A DNA stretch of 35,126 nucleotides from CAZNVG01 sp964576475 (GCA_964576475.1 CAZNVG010000009.1:1-35126), one strand, 5' to 3'; positions 1 through 8,309 are shown, counted from the stretch's first letter. Notes: a model not told the origin generated them from the letters alone. Numbers and translations are program-made.

Positions 1-81
1 AAGTTAATTAGATCTGGGTACAGTGTGTTCCAGGTTCGGGACGCCGAGCTCACCAAAGAATTTTTATACATAGCATTTTAA
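1..81 (+). CDS. C-terminal end of an unidentified protein (5' partial)
   Basis: Frame 1 is open from the window edge to TAA at 79-81 and reads like ordinary protein (it includes YSVFQVRDAEL and ends KEFLYIAF). The gene starts outside the window. Its stop lies 3 nt before the ATG of the next small gene, so the two may be co-transcribed. The fragment is too short to assign a family. Confidence 0.5.
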   Translation, partial: KLIRSGYSVFQVRDAELTKEFLYIAF

Positions 82-84
82 GCT

Positions 85-300
85 ATGCTAAACACAATGA
101 AGAAGTCACTTTTCATTATCATTATCGTCATAGCGCTATCAGGCATAGCGACAGTTTTCTGGATTACAAGTCACCCCTCATCGAAAACCAATACGTACGA
201 TTCTCAACAGGACTGTGAAGCCGACTCAGGCAAGTCTTGTAAATTCGGTACCTGCGATTATAAATGCGAAGACAGTAGAAGTGGGTGGATACCTCAGTAG
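85..300 (+). CDS. Small membrane-anchored four-cysteine protein
   Basis: A 71-residue ORF with a lysine pair near the N-terminus, then a strongly hydrophobic stretch (about residues 8-28, IIIIVIAL) that would act as signal peptide or anchor, then an outward-facing tail with four cysteines (44, 52, 57, 61) that could form two disulfides. An in-frame ATG at 97 gives MKKSLF and looks equally good as a start. No convincing Shine-Dalgarno is visible. It follows the preceding partial gene by 3 nt. I do not recognise a family; the envelope location is inferred from hydrophobicity only. Confidence 0.55.
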   Translation: MLNTMKKSLFIIIIVIALSGIATVFWITSHPSSKTNTYDSQQDCEADSGKSCKFGTCDYKCEDSRSGWIPQ

Positions 301-338
301 CTCGCTCCTTCTAGGTCGCCACCACAATCTCTTAGCCA

Positions 339-683
339 ATGAATAAGCATCACTCAGCCAACCCAAGCAAAGAAGCATTTTGTCATACAGTTGGGGAGGT
401 GTTGGAGCGAGGATACTCGATCATAGGAACTGAACTCAAAGCATTAGGAGTCAGTTACGGCTACCAGGAGAGTGCTGCAGGACTGATGATGTGGGATATT
501 TCACTGCGTGAGAGTTTAGAGTTTCGAGGCGTAGCGCTTGCAATAGTGAAATATAAGGGAAGATCAATTTACTATGATGAAAATGCTGATAATGTTGCTA
601 GTTCAATATCCGATTCCGAACGGCAAATAGATGAAGCATATCGTAACGCAAGAAAAGATCGCTTACACGAAGACGCCAGATAA
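339..683 (+). CDS. Hypothetical protein, 114 aa
   Basis: The ORF has codon use like the surrounding genes and a mixed alpha/beta composition: a motif-poor N-terminal half (VGEVLERGYSIIG), a central segment with alternating hydrophobics (GVALAIVKYKG) and a charged C-terminus. There are no membrane segments, cysteine motifs or recognisable catalytic signatures. It ends 45 nt before the TerC-like gene, which has its own -10 box, so the two are probably transcribed separately. Function unknown. Confidence 0.5.
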   Translation: MNKHHSANPSKEAFCHTVGEVLERGYSIIGTELKALGVSYGYQESAAGLMMWDISLRESLEFRGVALAIVKYKGRSIYYDENADNVASSISDSERQIDEAYRNARKDRLHEDAR

Positions 684-728
684 TTTGAGAATTTCTTCTA
701 CTCGCTCGATCTGCTTTAATGTAACGAC

Positions 729-1745
729 ATGATTCAATATCTCCATCTGCTCGCATCACGCAATGAGCCAACTGCAATTCATAGCTTTTCAGTACCCATA
801 GGTATGTACATCCTCGTCGCACTGGCACTCATTGGCTATAGCATCATCGAAGCCCACCATACGCGTAATGATCACGAGATCAGTTTTCCCGAGGCTGTGA
901 AGTGGTCTGTTTTCTATGTCTCCGTTGCCTTACTCTTTGCAATACCTATCTACTTCTATATAGGTAGCCAAGCGGCCGGAGAGTACCTAGCAGCCTGGGC
1001 AATCGAAAAAGCGCTCAGCCTCGATAACCTGTTTGTGATTGGTCTGATCTTTACTAGCTTTAATGTCGGTCACAAACTAGAACGACGTATGCTGAACTAC
1101 GGTATTGCTGGCGCAATTATCTTCAGGCTTATATTCATTCTTGCAGGGCTTGAACTACTAAAACGTTTCGAATGGGTGAGTATCATATTTGGCCTGATAC
1201 TTCTTCGCGCCGCCTGGAAAGCCTTCAAAGAAGCTCGTGGCGGTGATGATATTGAGGAAGAGGTAGAGATTACAGATAAAAGAATATGGAAGGTCATCAC
1301 TAGAATCCTTCCAATTCACCATGAGTTCGATGGTCACAAGCTCACTACGAGAGTAGAGGGAAAGCGGACGCTCACCCTCATGGCTGGAGTGATAATACTT
1401 ATAGAACTAACCGACGTTGTGTTTGCTGTTGATAGTGTGCCAGCCGTACTCGCTGTTAGTCCGGATCGCTTTATTGCGTACTCAAGCAATGTATTTGCAT
1501 TGCTCGGACTGCGAGCACTGTACTTCGTGTACGAAGCGGTTGCGACAAAATTCTGGGCGCTCAGCTGGGCACTTGCCGGCATATTAGGCTGGATTAGCTT
1601 CAAGATGATAGCAGCTCCTCTAGGCCTGCACATTCCTATAGCAATTAGTTTGTCTGTACTTGCGGTGTTTTTGTTTGGCAGCATACTTCTATCGGTACTA
1701 TGGAAGAGATCAGCACCAGAGCATGCAATCAAAATCGATACGTAG
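729..1745 (+). CDS. TerC/Alx-family integral membrane protein
   Basis: A 338-residue polytopic membrane protein of the TerC family, which is linked to metal-ion (often Mn2+) export and tellurium resistance. Family signatures are visible: EKALSLDN at 93-100 and TDVVFAVDSVPAV at 228-240, each with acidic residues inside membrane helices as expected for ion coordination, followed by SNVFALLGLRALYF. About eight or nine hydrophobic segments are separated by a charged cytoplasmic loop (about 170-215, GGDDIEEEVE). Length fits the family. An extended -10 (TGC-TTTAAT, 715-720) ends 8 nt before the ATG, so the transcript is probably leaderless. It converges with the next, minus-strand gene with a 6-bp gap. 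The substrate is inferred from the family. Confidence 0.88.
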   Translation: MIQYLHLLASRNEPTAIHSFSVPIGMYILVALALIGYSIIEAHHTRNDHEISFPEAVKWSVFYVSVALLFAIPIYFYIGSQAAGEYLAAWAIEKALSLDNLFVIGLIFTSFNVGHKLERRMLNYGIAGAIIFRLIFILAGLELLKRFEWVSIIFGLILLRAAWKAFKEARGGDDIEEEVEITDKRIWKVITRILPIHHEFDGHKLTTRVEGKRTLTLMAGVIILIELTDVVFAVDSVPAVLAVSPDRFIAYSSNVFALLGLRALYFVYEAVATKFWALSWALAGILGWISFKMIAAPLGLHIPIAISLSVLAVFLFGSILLSVLWKRSAPEHAIKIDT

Positions 1746-1751
1746 AGCTTA

Positions 1752-2114
1752 CTACTGAATTCTAGAAGCTATCATTGCCCATGATGTGAACACGTGCTCG
1801 TCAACTCGTCCGTCAGCCATGTCTGTCTCTGAACATCGTCCTTGACTATACAGCGAGAGGGCTACTAGCAAGGGAACAACCGCCTCAACCTCACTAGCCA
1901 CTTGTTCAATCGTAACTGCACCACGCACTGCATCATAACGGGCAACCATTTCGCTCGTTATTTGCTCCTGCACTGACTCATCGCTTCCGTAACTTGCAAC
2001 TAGGGCTGCGACTAACTCCGCCTGGAACGCAGCGCGTTGCTCTCGTTGTGCGTCCTCAAACTCACTCCAGCTCATTCCGCCATCTGCATATTCAAGTCGT
2101 ATTGATCCGCCCAT
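1752..2114 (-). CDS. Hypothetical acidic helical protein, 120 aa
   Basis: Minus-strand ORF with an AGGAGC Shine-Dalgarno upstream (near 2126-2131 on +), although the spacing to the ATG at 2114 is long. A closer ATG at 2124 is out of frame and stops quickly. The protein is mainly helical and rich in Ala/Glu/Gln (AQREQRAAFQAELVAALVASYG), with a hydrophobic segment EAVVPLLVALSLYS at about 77-90 that is too short for a confident membrane helix. It is divergent from the histidine kinase, so the two share the 2115-2226 promoter region. No family recognised. Confidence 0.55.
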   Translation of the reverse strand: MGGSIRLEYADGGMSWSEFEDAQREQRAAFQAELVAALVASYGSDESVQEQITSEMVARYDAVRGAVTIEQVASEVEAVVPLLVALSLYSQGRCSETDMADGRVDEHVFTSWAMIASRIQ

Positions 2115-2226
2115 AATTACTCATTGCTCCTATAAAAATATATGGCCACTATATTTGATTTTTGCAATACTCGCAAATGCTTCCTTGCGCGTATTGCCAA
2201 TAGAGCAGCAACAGATCATACTGGTA

Positions 2227-4158
2227 ATGTTTACTATGTTTCACGTACGACTGAAATGGCTCACTTGGTTTCAAGTAGTTAGTGCCGCGTTCGCACTCAT
2301 AACGCTGCTACTGTTTTTATTGCGTTCATCAGTCGACATGCTCGCTCCCATTGCCAACTTTTGGGGTGTAAATCCCTCAGTAGCTGTTTTAAGCGGTCTA
2401 GTCGTGGTCTACACAATGACGATTTATGTTGCTCTCCGCGAACGAAGTATTTGGCTCGCGCACATGATCGGCTTATTCCTAACCGTTATACTGCTCTCGA
2501 CCATGCTCATGGTTGAAGGGGGCCTAAACTACGCTTCATGGATCTTTATTGTGTGGGCGGTCGTAGAGTTTGGCTCGGGCATGCTTGGTCCATATGCACC
2601 GATCTCACTTTCCACGCTAAACATACTAGGACTCTTCTTTGCATATACTGGCTCGTTGCAGAGCAGGAATCTGGGTTTCGGTCTTATTCCGATAGCTTAT
2701 TGCGCAGTTGCCGGAGGTTTGGGCTGGCTTGTCTTTCATAAGCACTACACGCAAACGCAGCAGGAAAGCACCAAACTGGAACGACTCGATAGTATGCTTC
2801 GTGAGGAGCAACTTAAGTCAGAGATACTAATTGAATCAATCGCCGACGGAGTAGTGGTGGTTGATAAGCAAGGTGCTATACAGCTTTTTAATCCTTCGGC
2901 TGCCGCCATGACCGGTTGGCACGTTGATGAAGCACTAGGCATCGACTGTAGAAGTATTATGGTTTTCTACGATGAGCAGGGTAAGAATATTACCGACACC
3001 GCGAATCCTTTTGCAACAGTTCTCGAAAAAGCAGAGCATTTCACAAATAACAAAATTAGACTAGAGACACGAGGCAATAAAAAGATCTATCTCTCGCTGG
3101 TTATTTCACCTATTATCCGACATCAGACGGGAGAGGTTGCCGGAGCCATTGCAATCTTTCGCGATGTCAGCAAGGAACATGAAGAGGAAAGCCAGCGTGC
3201 CGAATTTATCAGCACTGCGAGTCACGAAATGCGCACTCCGGTAGCGGCAATAGAAGGATTTTTAGCCTTAGCGCTCAATCCATCTGTCTCAACAATTGAT
3301 GACAAGGCAAAAGAGTATTTAACCAAAGCACACACTGCAACACAGCATTTGGGCCAGCTATTCCAAGACCTTTTGACCATATCAAAAGCAGAGGACGGTC
3401 GACTCGAAAATCATCCCAGAGTTCTCGAGGTAGGCTCGACTCTCAAGGAGCTTGTTGAACAATGGCGCTTTACTGCAAATAGAAAATCTTTGAGTTTACG
3501 CTTCCTGATAGGTAACCAAGATGTCATCGCGCAAGATAAACATGTCGTGCTGCCTGATTTCTTTATCTACGTCGATCAAGAAAGGATTCGCGAAGTCGTC
3601 ACAAACCTCTTCGATAATGCCGTTAAGTATACCGAAAAGGGTGGTGTCGTAGTGCGACTAGAGGGAGATAACGACACTGTACAAATAAGCATCGAGGATA
3701 CAGGGAGCGGTATTCCGCGTGAAGATATTCCACACCTGTTTCAAAAATTTTATAGAGTCGATAACACGGCCACTCGACAGGTCGGTGGCACTGGGCTGGG
3801 ATTGTATCTAAGTAGAAAGATTATTGAGCTGTACCATGGGCACATTATGGTTGACAGTGAAGTAGGCAAGGGAAGTCGTTTCACTGTGAGTATTCCGCGT
3901 CTCTCTCGAGAAAAGGCAGAAGCATTACTCGCCGAACAAACAGATTCCGAAGTCACTGCCACGATTGCACCAAAATCTTCAGAAGCAGCACCAACTCCTA
4001 GCAACAACGAGCCGCCAAAAACTCCAGCCGTTCCAATTGCTACCTCCCAGCCAGCACAGCCCGCGAGTGTACCGACGACTACTCCAGACAAACCCGCTAC
4101 TACTGCCCATGTAAGGCCTGCGCCAATCAAGCAACCAGCACGAGAAATAAGTAGGTAG
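2227..4158 (+). CDS. Membrane PAS-domain sensor histidine kinase
   Basis: Autophosphorylating sensor of a two-component system. Numbering from the ATG at 2227: several hydrophobic segments in the first ~165 residues, a short coiled linker, a PAS domain from about 199 (SIADGVVVVDKQGAIQLFNPSAAAMTGW), the HisKA helix with phospho-acceptor His333 in SHEMRTP, and a HATPase domain with N-box Asn460/464 (NLFDNAVKYT), G1 DTGSGIP from 491 and G2 GTGLG near 521. The last ~70 residues are a Pro/Ala/Thr-rich disordered tail, unusual for a kinase and similar in composition to the tail of the response regulator next door. The frame is open upstream to a TTG at 2155; neither start has a clear Shine-Dalgarno, so the start is uncertain. 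Stimulus unknown. Confidence 0.9.
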   Translation: MFTMFHVRLKWLTWFQVVSAAFALITLLLFLLRSSVDMLAPIANFWGVNPSVAVLSGLVVVYTMTIYVALRERSIWLAHMIGLFLTVILLSTMLMVEGGLNYASWIFIVWAVVEFGSGMLGPYAPISLSTLNILGLFFAYTGSLQSRNLGFGLIPIAYCAVAGGLGWLVFHKHYTQTQQESTKLERLDSMLREEQLKSEILIESIADGVVVVDKQGAIQLFNPSAAAMTGWHVDEALGIDCRSIMVFYDEQGKNITDTANPFATVLEKAEHFTNNKIRLETRGNKKIYLSLVISPIIRHQTGEVAGAIAIFRDVSKEHEEESQRAEFISTASHEMRTPVAAIEGFLALALNPSVSTIDDKAKEYLTKAHTATQHLGQLFQDLLTISKAEDGRLENHPRVLEVGSTLKELVEQWRFTANRKSLSLRFLIGNQDVIAQDKHVVLPDFFIYVDQERIREVVTNLFDNAVKYTEKGGVVVRLEGDNDTVQISIEDTGSGIPREDIPHLFQKFYRVDNTATRQVGGTGLGLYLSRKIIELYHGHIMVDSEVGKGSRFTVSIPRLSREKAEALLAEQTDSEVTATIAPKSSEAAPTPSNNEPPKTPAVPIATSQPAQPASVPTTTPDKPATTAHVRPAPIKQPAREISR

Positions 4159-4181
4159 CAAATACCGAGTACATAAGCTTT

Positions 4182-4211
4182 TTGACTTATAGCCGAGCCC
4201 ACTGATACAAT
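4182..4211 (+). promoter_or_regulatory. Promoter of the response regulator gene
   Basis: TTGACT (4182-4187), an 18-bp spacer and an extended -10, TGA-TACAAT (box 4206-4211). It lies between the kinase stop and the regulator ATG, which has an AAGGAAG Shine-Dalgarno. The regulator therefore has its own promoter rather than depending only on kinase read-through. Confidence 0.65.
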
Positions 4212-4235
4212 TAACCCTAGTAAGGAAGAAAACAA

Positions 4236-5153
4236 ATGAAAAAAATTCTCTTGGTTGAGGACGATAACAATTTACGAGAAATATATGGCGCGCGTTTGCT
4301 CGCTGAAGGCTACGATATCGTGAGCGCCAAAGACGGTGAAGAAGCGCTTTCTATGGCGGTTGCAGAAAAACCGGACCTTATCATAAGTGACATTATGATG
4401 CCTAAGATTAGCGGTTTCGATATGCTCGACATACTTCGTGCTACTCCTCAGACTAAAGACACAAAAGTCATCATGATGACTGCATTATCTCAAGCTGAGG
4501 ACAGGGAACGTGGAGAACGACTTGGCGCAGACCGCTACCTCGTTAAATCCCAGGTAACGCTTGAAGATGTCGTAAAAGTCGTTCAAGAAGTTCTCGTCGC
4601 AGATGGTGGTACACCCGCACCTGCAGCAGCACCAGCCGCCCCTGCACCTGCTCCCGCTCCAGCACCCGTGGCTACACCTGCAGAGCCAACTGTCACTCCA
4701 GCACCCGCACCTGCAGCAGCACCAGCCGCCCCTGCACCTGCTCCCGCTCCAGCACCCGTGGCTACACCTGCAGAGCCAACTGTCACTCCAGCACAAACAT
4801 CTACTGACAGCGGAAGCGCAAAGGGTTCAAACGCTGATCTAGAAAGCGCTAGTCGCAAACCAAAGGTAATCGCTCCCATAGCCTCGCCCGCAGACACTAG
4901 CCCCAATCTAAATCAATTACTACAGGCCGAGATGGCGAAAGAACAGTCCTCAACAACAGGTGGCACTATTGCTCCCGCCCCTGCACCTGCTCCCGCTCCA
5001 GCTGCGCCCGTCGCTGAAGAGCAGGCAGTAAAATCAATGCTCGATGGGACATCTACCTCTGAAGAACAGGCAATCGTATCAGACCAAATACAGGACTTTG
5101 TAGCTAACTCTCCAACAGACCCACCGCAGCAACCGCCAGCTGCTGCCGCCTAA
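4236..5153 (+). CDS. CheY-like response regulator with long Ala/Pro-rich tail
   Basis: An N-terminal receiver domain (about 1-122) has every expected residue: acidic pair Glu8/Asp9, phospho-acceptor Asp52 in ISDIMMP, Thr82 in MMTA and Lys104. The remaining ~180 residues are low complexity, mostly Ala/Pro with some Thr, Ser and Gln, and contain no DNA-binding or enzymatic output domain. Two identical 30-residue units are present (see the repeat entry) and a third shorter Pro/Ala run follows near 4975-5015. Output is therefore probably by protein-protein contact or localisation; this is inference. It follows the PAS kinase and is the likely cognate partner. Confidence 0.88.
   Translation: MKKILLVEDDNNLREIYGARLLAEGYDIVSAKDGEEALSMAVAEKPDLIISDIMMPKISGFDMLDILRATPQTKDTKVIMMTALSQAEDRERGERLGADRYLVKSQVTLEDVVKVVQEVLVADGGTPAPAAAPAAPAPAPAPAPVATPAEPTVTPAPAPAAAPAAPAPAPAPAPVATPAEPTVTPAQTSTDSGSAKGSNADLESASRKPKVIAPIASPADTSPNLNQLLQAEMAKEQSSTTGGTIAPAPAPAPAPAAPVAEEQAVKSMLDGTSTSEEQAIVSDQIQDFVANSPTDPPQQPPAAAA
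4612..4791 (+). repeat. Perfect 2 x 90-bp tandem duplication inside the response regulator gene
   Basis: 4612-4701 and 4702-4791 are identical copies, 30 codons each, encoding an Ala/Pro-rich stretch ending in EPTVTPA. The lack of any base difference means a recent duplication or active homogenisation. It stays in frame, so copy number could vary between strains without breaking the gene. Confidence 0.95.
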
Positions 5154-5163
5154 AACTCACTAG

Positions 5164-5832
5164 ATGGAAACACAGCGACTCAATACTACGATCGCTAGTC
5201 GTTTAGGGGTATCTCGTCGACATGCCGATAAGCTCATCACAGAAGGCCTAGTCTATGTAAACGGCTTGGTAGCCAACCTTGGCATACGCGTGTCAGAAAC
5301 GGATACTATCGTCGTCTCCGGTAAGACATTGCCAGCAGAGAAGCCGGCGGTAACTATTTTATTTCATAAACCTGTCGGCTTCGTATCATCGCGCACTCAG
5401 CAGGGAAGCGCGCCAACGATCTACTCACTACTACCACCAAAGTTTCATGAATTAAAACCTGCAGGAAGACTCGATAAAGACTCGTCAGGCCTCATGCTTC
5501 TCAGCAGTGACGGCCAACTTATTTATCGCTTAACTCATCCAAGCCTAGAAAAAGTGAAGCGTTACGAGGTAACGCTCGATAAACCACTCAGCGAACACAA
5601 TAGAGCCTTGATAGAACATGGCGTACAGCTTGACGACGGCGTAAGTAAGCTACACCTTCAAGGTCGAGACACGCAGTGGGAGATTTCGATGCATGAGGGC
5701 AGAAACAGACAGATTCGTCGCACATTTGCCGCAATTGATATACGCGTCATTCGTCTACACCGAACTCATTTGGGAGACTATAAGCTCGACCCCAATCTGC
5801 CACCAGGGAAGTGGACTGTTATTCCTTCTTAG
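5164..5832 (+). CDS. RsuA/RluB-family pseudouridine synthase
   Basis: Converts a specific uridine to pseudouridine in rRNA. An N-terminal S4 RNA-binding domain (about 1-60, SRLGVSRRHADKLITEGLVYVNG) is followed by the synthase domain, with catalytic Asp104 in GRLDKDSSGL and the HEGRNRQIRR motif near 177-186. Length of 222 aa fits the RsuA/RluB/RluE/RluF group. Sequence alone does not separate a 16S (RsuA) from a 23S (RluB) enzyme, so no symbol is given. It starts 10 nt after the response regulator stop and has no visible promoter of its own, suggesting co-transcription. Confidence 0.87.
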   Translation: METQRLNTTIASRLGVSRRHADKLITEGLVYVNGLVANLGIRVSETDTIVVSGKTLPAEKPAVTILFHKPVGFVSSRTQQGSAPTIYSLLPPKFHELKPAGRLDKDSSGLMLLSSDGQLIYRLTHPSLEKVKRYEVTLDKPLSEHNRALIEHGVQLDDGVSKLHLQGRDTQWEISMHEGRNRQIRRTFAAIDIRVIRLHRTHLGDYKLDPNLPPGKWTVIPS

Positions 5833-6009
5833 TGCTCTTTAGTTTCTTCGCAGTATGTATTCAATGTGCCGTACGTATACCGGCATCCTTAATAATTATC
5901 CTCAGCGACTCCACTATGAAGCATGCTCGTTTTGCCTCCATACAAAACTCACTCATTGCTTAAGTGCGACATTTATTGTGCACTTATATTAGTCAACAGG
6001 GGTGAAATG

Positions 6010-6018
6010 TGCGATAAT
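6010..6018 (+). promoter_or_regulatory. Extended -10 element of der (leaderless start)
   Basis: TGC-GATAAT ends 8 nt before the der ATG at 6027, so transcription should begin at or within 2-3 nt of the start codon. No Shine-Dalgarno is present. The -35 side (near 5990) is weak, as expected for an extended -10 promoter. Confidence 0.6.
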
Positions 6019-6026
6019 GCTAACCA

Positions 6027-7358
6027 ATGAGTAACAAAGTTCCAATAGTCGCAATTGTTGGCCGCACGAATGTGGGCAAAAGTAGCTTATTCAACAAAAT
6101 GGTTGGGTACAATCAAGCCATAGTCGCACGGGAATCTGGCACGACACGAGATAGTATCCTTGGCAAAGTAGCTCATGGCGATCATCAGTTTTGGATTGTT
6201 GATACCGCTGGGTTAAAGACTGCTGAGGACGATTTCGAGCTTACGATACAGGAACAGATCAGTGAAGCTATTGCATCGGCAGATATCATCATGGTCGTTG
6301 TCGATGCGAGCACAATGATCGCTGACGAAGACTTAAAAGTTGCGAAGTTAGCAGTCAAATCAAAGACTCCAACACTTCTCGTTATCAACAAAACCGATCT
6401 CGCCGGCAAAAAAGCAGACTTCGCCCACTTCCGTCGACTCGGCATTGAACCTATGCTGACAACCTCCGTCACCCAAACGCAAGGCATCGAAAACGTACTT
6501 AATAACCTTGTCGCCCGGCTGCCAAAGAGGACAATTACTGAGGATTCAGACAGATTGCACGTTGCACTGCTGGGTCGACCAAATGTTGGGAAAAGCAATC
6601 TGTTTAACACCCTCGCTAAGAAGCAGCAGGCCGTCGTAGCTGATGTAGCCGGCACGACGCGCGATATTAACCGTACCGTTATTAAATACCACAACCGAGA
6701 GATAGAGCTGCTTGATACCGCAGGAATCAGAAGAGCAGGTAAGATCGAAGTCGGTATTGAAAAATTTAGCGTGCTACGAAGCCTGCGCGCTATCGAAGAA
6801 GCTGATGTATGTTTCTTGCTCATGGACGTAAATGAACTTGGCGTGCAACTTGATCAAAAAATTGCTGGCATGGTAAAGGAAGCGGGCAAGGGGCTAATAC
6901 TTGTGGTGAGTAAGTGGGACAGCGCGGACAAAGACGCCTGGACACACGATCAGCTCGCCGCGAAAATCTCTGGTGATTTCCAATTTGCGCCTTGGGCTCC
7001 GCTCATATTTACAAGCGCCGTAACCGGACAGAATGTGACAAAACTGCTCGATCTTGTCTGGGAAATAGACGGTCGACGTCACCAGACATTCAAAACTTCA
7101 GAACTGAATAAGTGGATGGAGAGTGTGATCGAGAGACATCCACCGGCCGGACTCAAGAATAGACATCCAAAACTAAATTACATGGTTCATTTGGCCGACG
7201 AAGCAACTCCGACATTCAAAATATTCGGCGCACATATGGATCTGCTGCATTGGAGCTATAAACGACATATGGAACGTAGGCTCCGCGAAACTTACGATTT
7301 TGTCGGCACACCAATACGACTTGACTTCACAGAGAAGCACATAGATCGTCATAAATAA
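6027..7358 (+). CDS. der: Ribosome-assembly GTPase Der (EngA)
   Basis: Der is the double-GTPase factor for 50S subunit maturation. Two consecutive G domains are visible: G1 GRTNVGKS at 12-19 with DTAG and NKTD downstream, and a second G1 starting at Gly183 (GRPNVGKSN) with its own DTAG (LLDTAGIRR) and a KWD-type G4. The last ~85 residues form the KH-like domain (PTFKIFGAHMDLLHWSYKRHMERRLRETYDFVGTPIRL split across it). The 443-aa length is normal. It starts leaderless behind an extended -10. Cassette A's promoter begins 3 nt after the der stop. Confidence 0.96.
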   Translation: MSNKVPIVAIVGRTNVGKSSLFNKMVGYNQAIVARESGTTRDSILGKVAHGDHQFWIVDTAGLKTAEDDFELTIQEQISEAIASADIIMVVVDASTMIADEDLKVAKLAVKSKTPTLLVINKTDLAGKKADFAHFRRLGIEPMLTTSVTQTQGIENVLNNLVARLPKRTITEDSDRLHVALLGRPNVGKSNLFNTLAKKQQAVVADVAGTTRDINRTVIKYHNREIELLDTAGIRRAGKIEVGIEKFSVLRSLRAIEEADVCFLLMDVNELGVQLDQKIAGMVKEAGKGLILVVSKWDSADKDAWTHDQLAAKISGDFQFAPWAPLIFTSAVTGQNVTKLLDLVWEIDGRRHQTFKTSELNKWMESVIERHPPAGLKNRHPKLNYMVHLADEATPTFKIFGAHMDLLHWSYKRHMERRLRETYDFVGTPIRLDFTEKHIDRHK

Positions 7359-7360
7359 TA

Positions 7361-7389
7361 TTGTTTTCTAGTAAAGTCGATTGTATAAT
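7361..7389 (+). promoter_or_regulatory. Cassette A promoter
   Basis: TTGTTT (7361-7366), 17-bp spacer, TATAAT (7384-7389), placed directly after the der stop codon. Predicted transcription start is near 7396, about 20-24 nt before the 5' panhandle arm. Confidence 0.65.
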
Positions 7390-7416
7390 TTGTTTGTAGG
7401 TATTATATCTACGATC

Positions 7417-7432
7417 TTTGACATGTAAACGG
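7417..7432 (+). repeat. Cassette A 5' panhandle arm
   Basis: TTTGACATGTAAACGG is complementary to 8330-8345 (CCGTTTGCATGTCACA). The core 7420-7432 pairs over 13 positions with one G-U; one further mismatch falls outside the core. The arm lies downstream of the promoter, so it is part of the RNA. Confidence 0.75.
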
Positions 7433-7433
7433 T

Positions 7434-7485
7434 ATCTGAGTGAGTTGCGAATAGTTACTACTGACTATTGCCACCTCACTCAGAT
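7434..7485 (+). other. Cassette A 5' leader two-tier hairpin
   Basis: An 11-bp perfect outer stem (7434-7444 with 7475-7485, ATCTGAGTGAG) encloses a 6-bp inner stem AATAGT/ACTATT (7450-7455/7464-7469). It follows the 5' arm by one base. A GAGGAG Shine-Dalgarno stands outside it at 7518-7523. Confidence 0.7.
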
Positions 7486-7535
7486 GATTAGGACAGTCCT
7501 TTTCTGGTTTTGAGATCGAGGAGAAAGCATAGTTG

Positions 7536-8225
7536 ATGGACGTAAGCCAAGTGCCAGAGCACCTTCTGCGCCGTGCTCAGCAAGCCAAGGATCGAGCCGC
7601 TTCGCCCGACACCCGAGGCCTACCCGAGCATCTGTTGCACGAGAGCAGTGCTGCTCGACGAGCACAGCAGGAACGTGCCACCAGTCGCGAGGCTGAGCGC
7701 ACCGACACACGTACGTCGCCTTCGGGCTACGATCGACCACTCGACCCCGATCTCCGCAAGGCGATCTTCAGCAGCGCAACAACCAACACCACGGCGCCAC
7801 GCCACCCCAAACAGAAGGAGACACCCGTGACGGACACGGACACCACCAAGAAGACCACGGCCAAGAAGGGCCCGTTCAAGGCCAGCAAGACCGGCAAGAC
7901 CAAGATCAGGCTGACGTTCGGCGGCGGACAGATCCTCAAGCTCGGCGGCGAGCTGCCGGCCGACAAGGTCGACCGTGTCAACGAGATCCTGCAGAGCGCC
8001 TCCGATGGCGCTGGCCAGATCCGTGAAGGCGCCCGTCCGGCGACCACCTTCATCGGTGCGGTCCTCAAGGACCTCAAGGCCGAGGCCAGCGAGCTCGTCG
8101 ACGACATCCGCACTGCGGTCAACGACCTCTACGAGGATCTGAACGCCTCGGATGGGCTCGGCAACGACGGCAAGCCGCTCAAGGACCAGCCCGAGCCCGG
8201 CTCCAAGGAGCCGACGGCCGAGTGA
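7536..8225 (+). CDS. Cassette A cargo: high-G+C protein with two PEHLL motifs
   Basis: A 229-residue protein of unknown function. The N-terminal part has two copies of a PEHLL motif (7-11 and 30-34), each followed by an Arg/Gln/Ala-rich helix; similar short motifs occur in actinobacterial and actinophage small proteins (recollection, not searched). A Thr/Lys-rich linker (about 95-120) leads to a folded-looking region with LTFGGGQILKLGGELP and helices (VDDIRTAVNDLYEDL), then a charged Pro/Glu tail. No signal peptide. The ATG at 7536 lies 12 nt after GAGGAG (7518-7523), matching cassette D; an in-frame TTG at 7533 is an alternative. Base composition is foreign: 42 G+C in the 60 bases 7921-7980, versus 26 in 60 in der at 6301-6360. 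Confidence 0.75.
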   Translation: MDVSQVPEHLLRRAQQAKDRAASPDTRGLPEHLLHESSAARRAQQERATSREAERTDTRTSPSGYDRPLDPDLRKAIFSSATTNTTAPRHPKQKETPVTDTDTTKKTTAKKGPFKASKTGKTKIRLTFGGGQILKLGGELPADKVDRVNEILQSASDGAGQIREGARPATTFIGAVLKDLKAEASELVDDIRTAVNDLYEDLNASDGLGNDGKPLKDQPEPGSKEPTAE

Positions 8226-8251
8226 TCAGCCTGCGCTGAGACACCAGCTTC

Positions 8252-8309
8252 GGGCGGCTGCAGAAATCAGGGACTCGAGCGATCCTCGAGACTTCTTCTG
8301 TAGCCGCCC
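8252..8309 (+). other. Cassette A 3' two-tier hairpin
   Basis: The outer stem pairs 8252-8265 with 8296-8309 (14 bp with one G-U; GGGCGGCTGCAGAA side). The inner stem is CTCGAG 8274-8279/8285-8290. It starts 27 nt after the stop codon. No U-run follows, so it is not a standard intrinsic terminator. Confidence 0.75.

Noticed and set aside
1..60. tRNA 3' half suggested by GTTCGGGAC and CACCA.
   Set aside because: The T-arm does not pair and the same bases are an open reading frame ending at 81.
4612..4791. CRISPR or other regularly spaced repeat array.
   Set aside because: Only two directly abutting coding copies with no spacers; no cas genes in the window.
4485..4906. Long ORFs on the minus strand over the response regulator (Cys/Trp-rich and Gly/Ala-rich).
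   Set aside because: They are shadows of the Ala/Pro-rich repeat codons; no start signals, and the plus-strand gene is clear.
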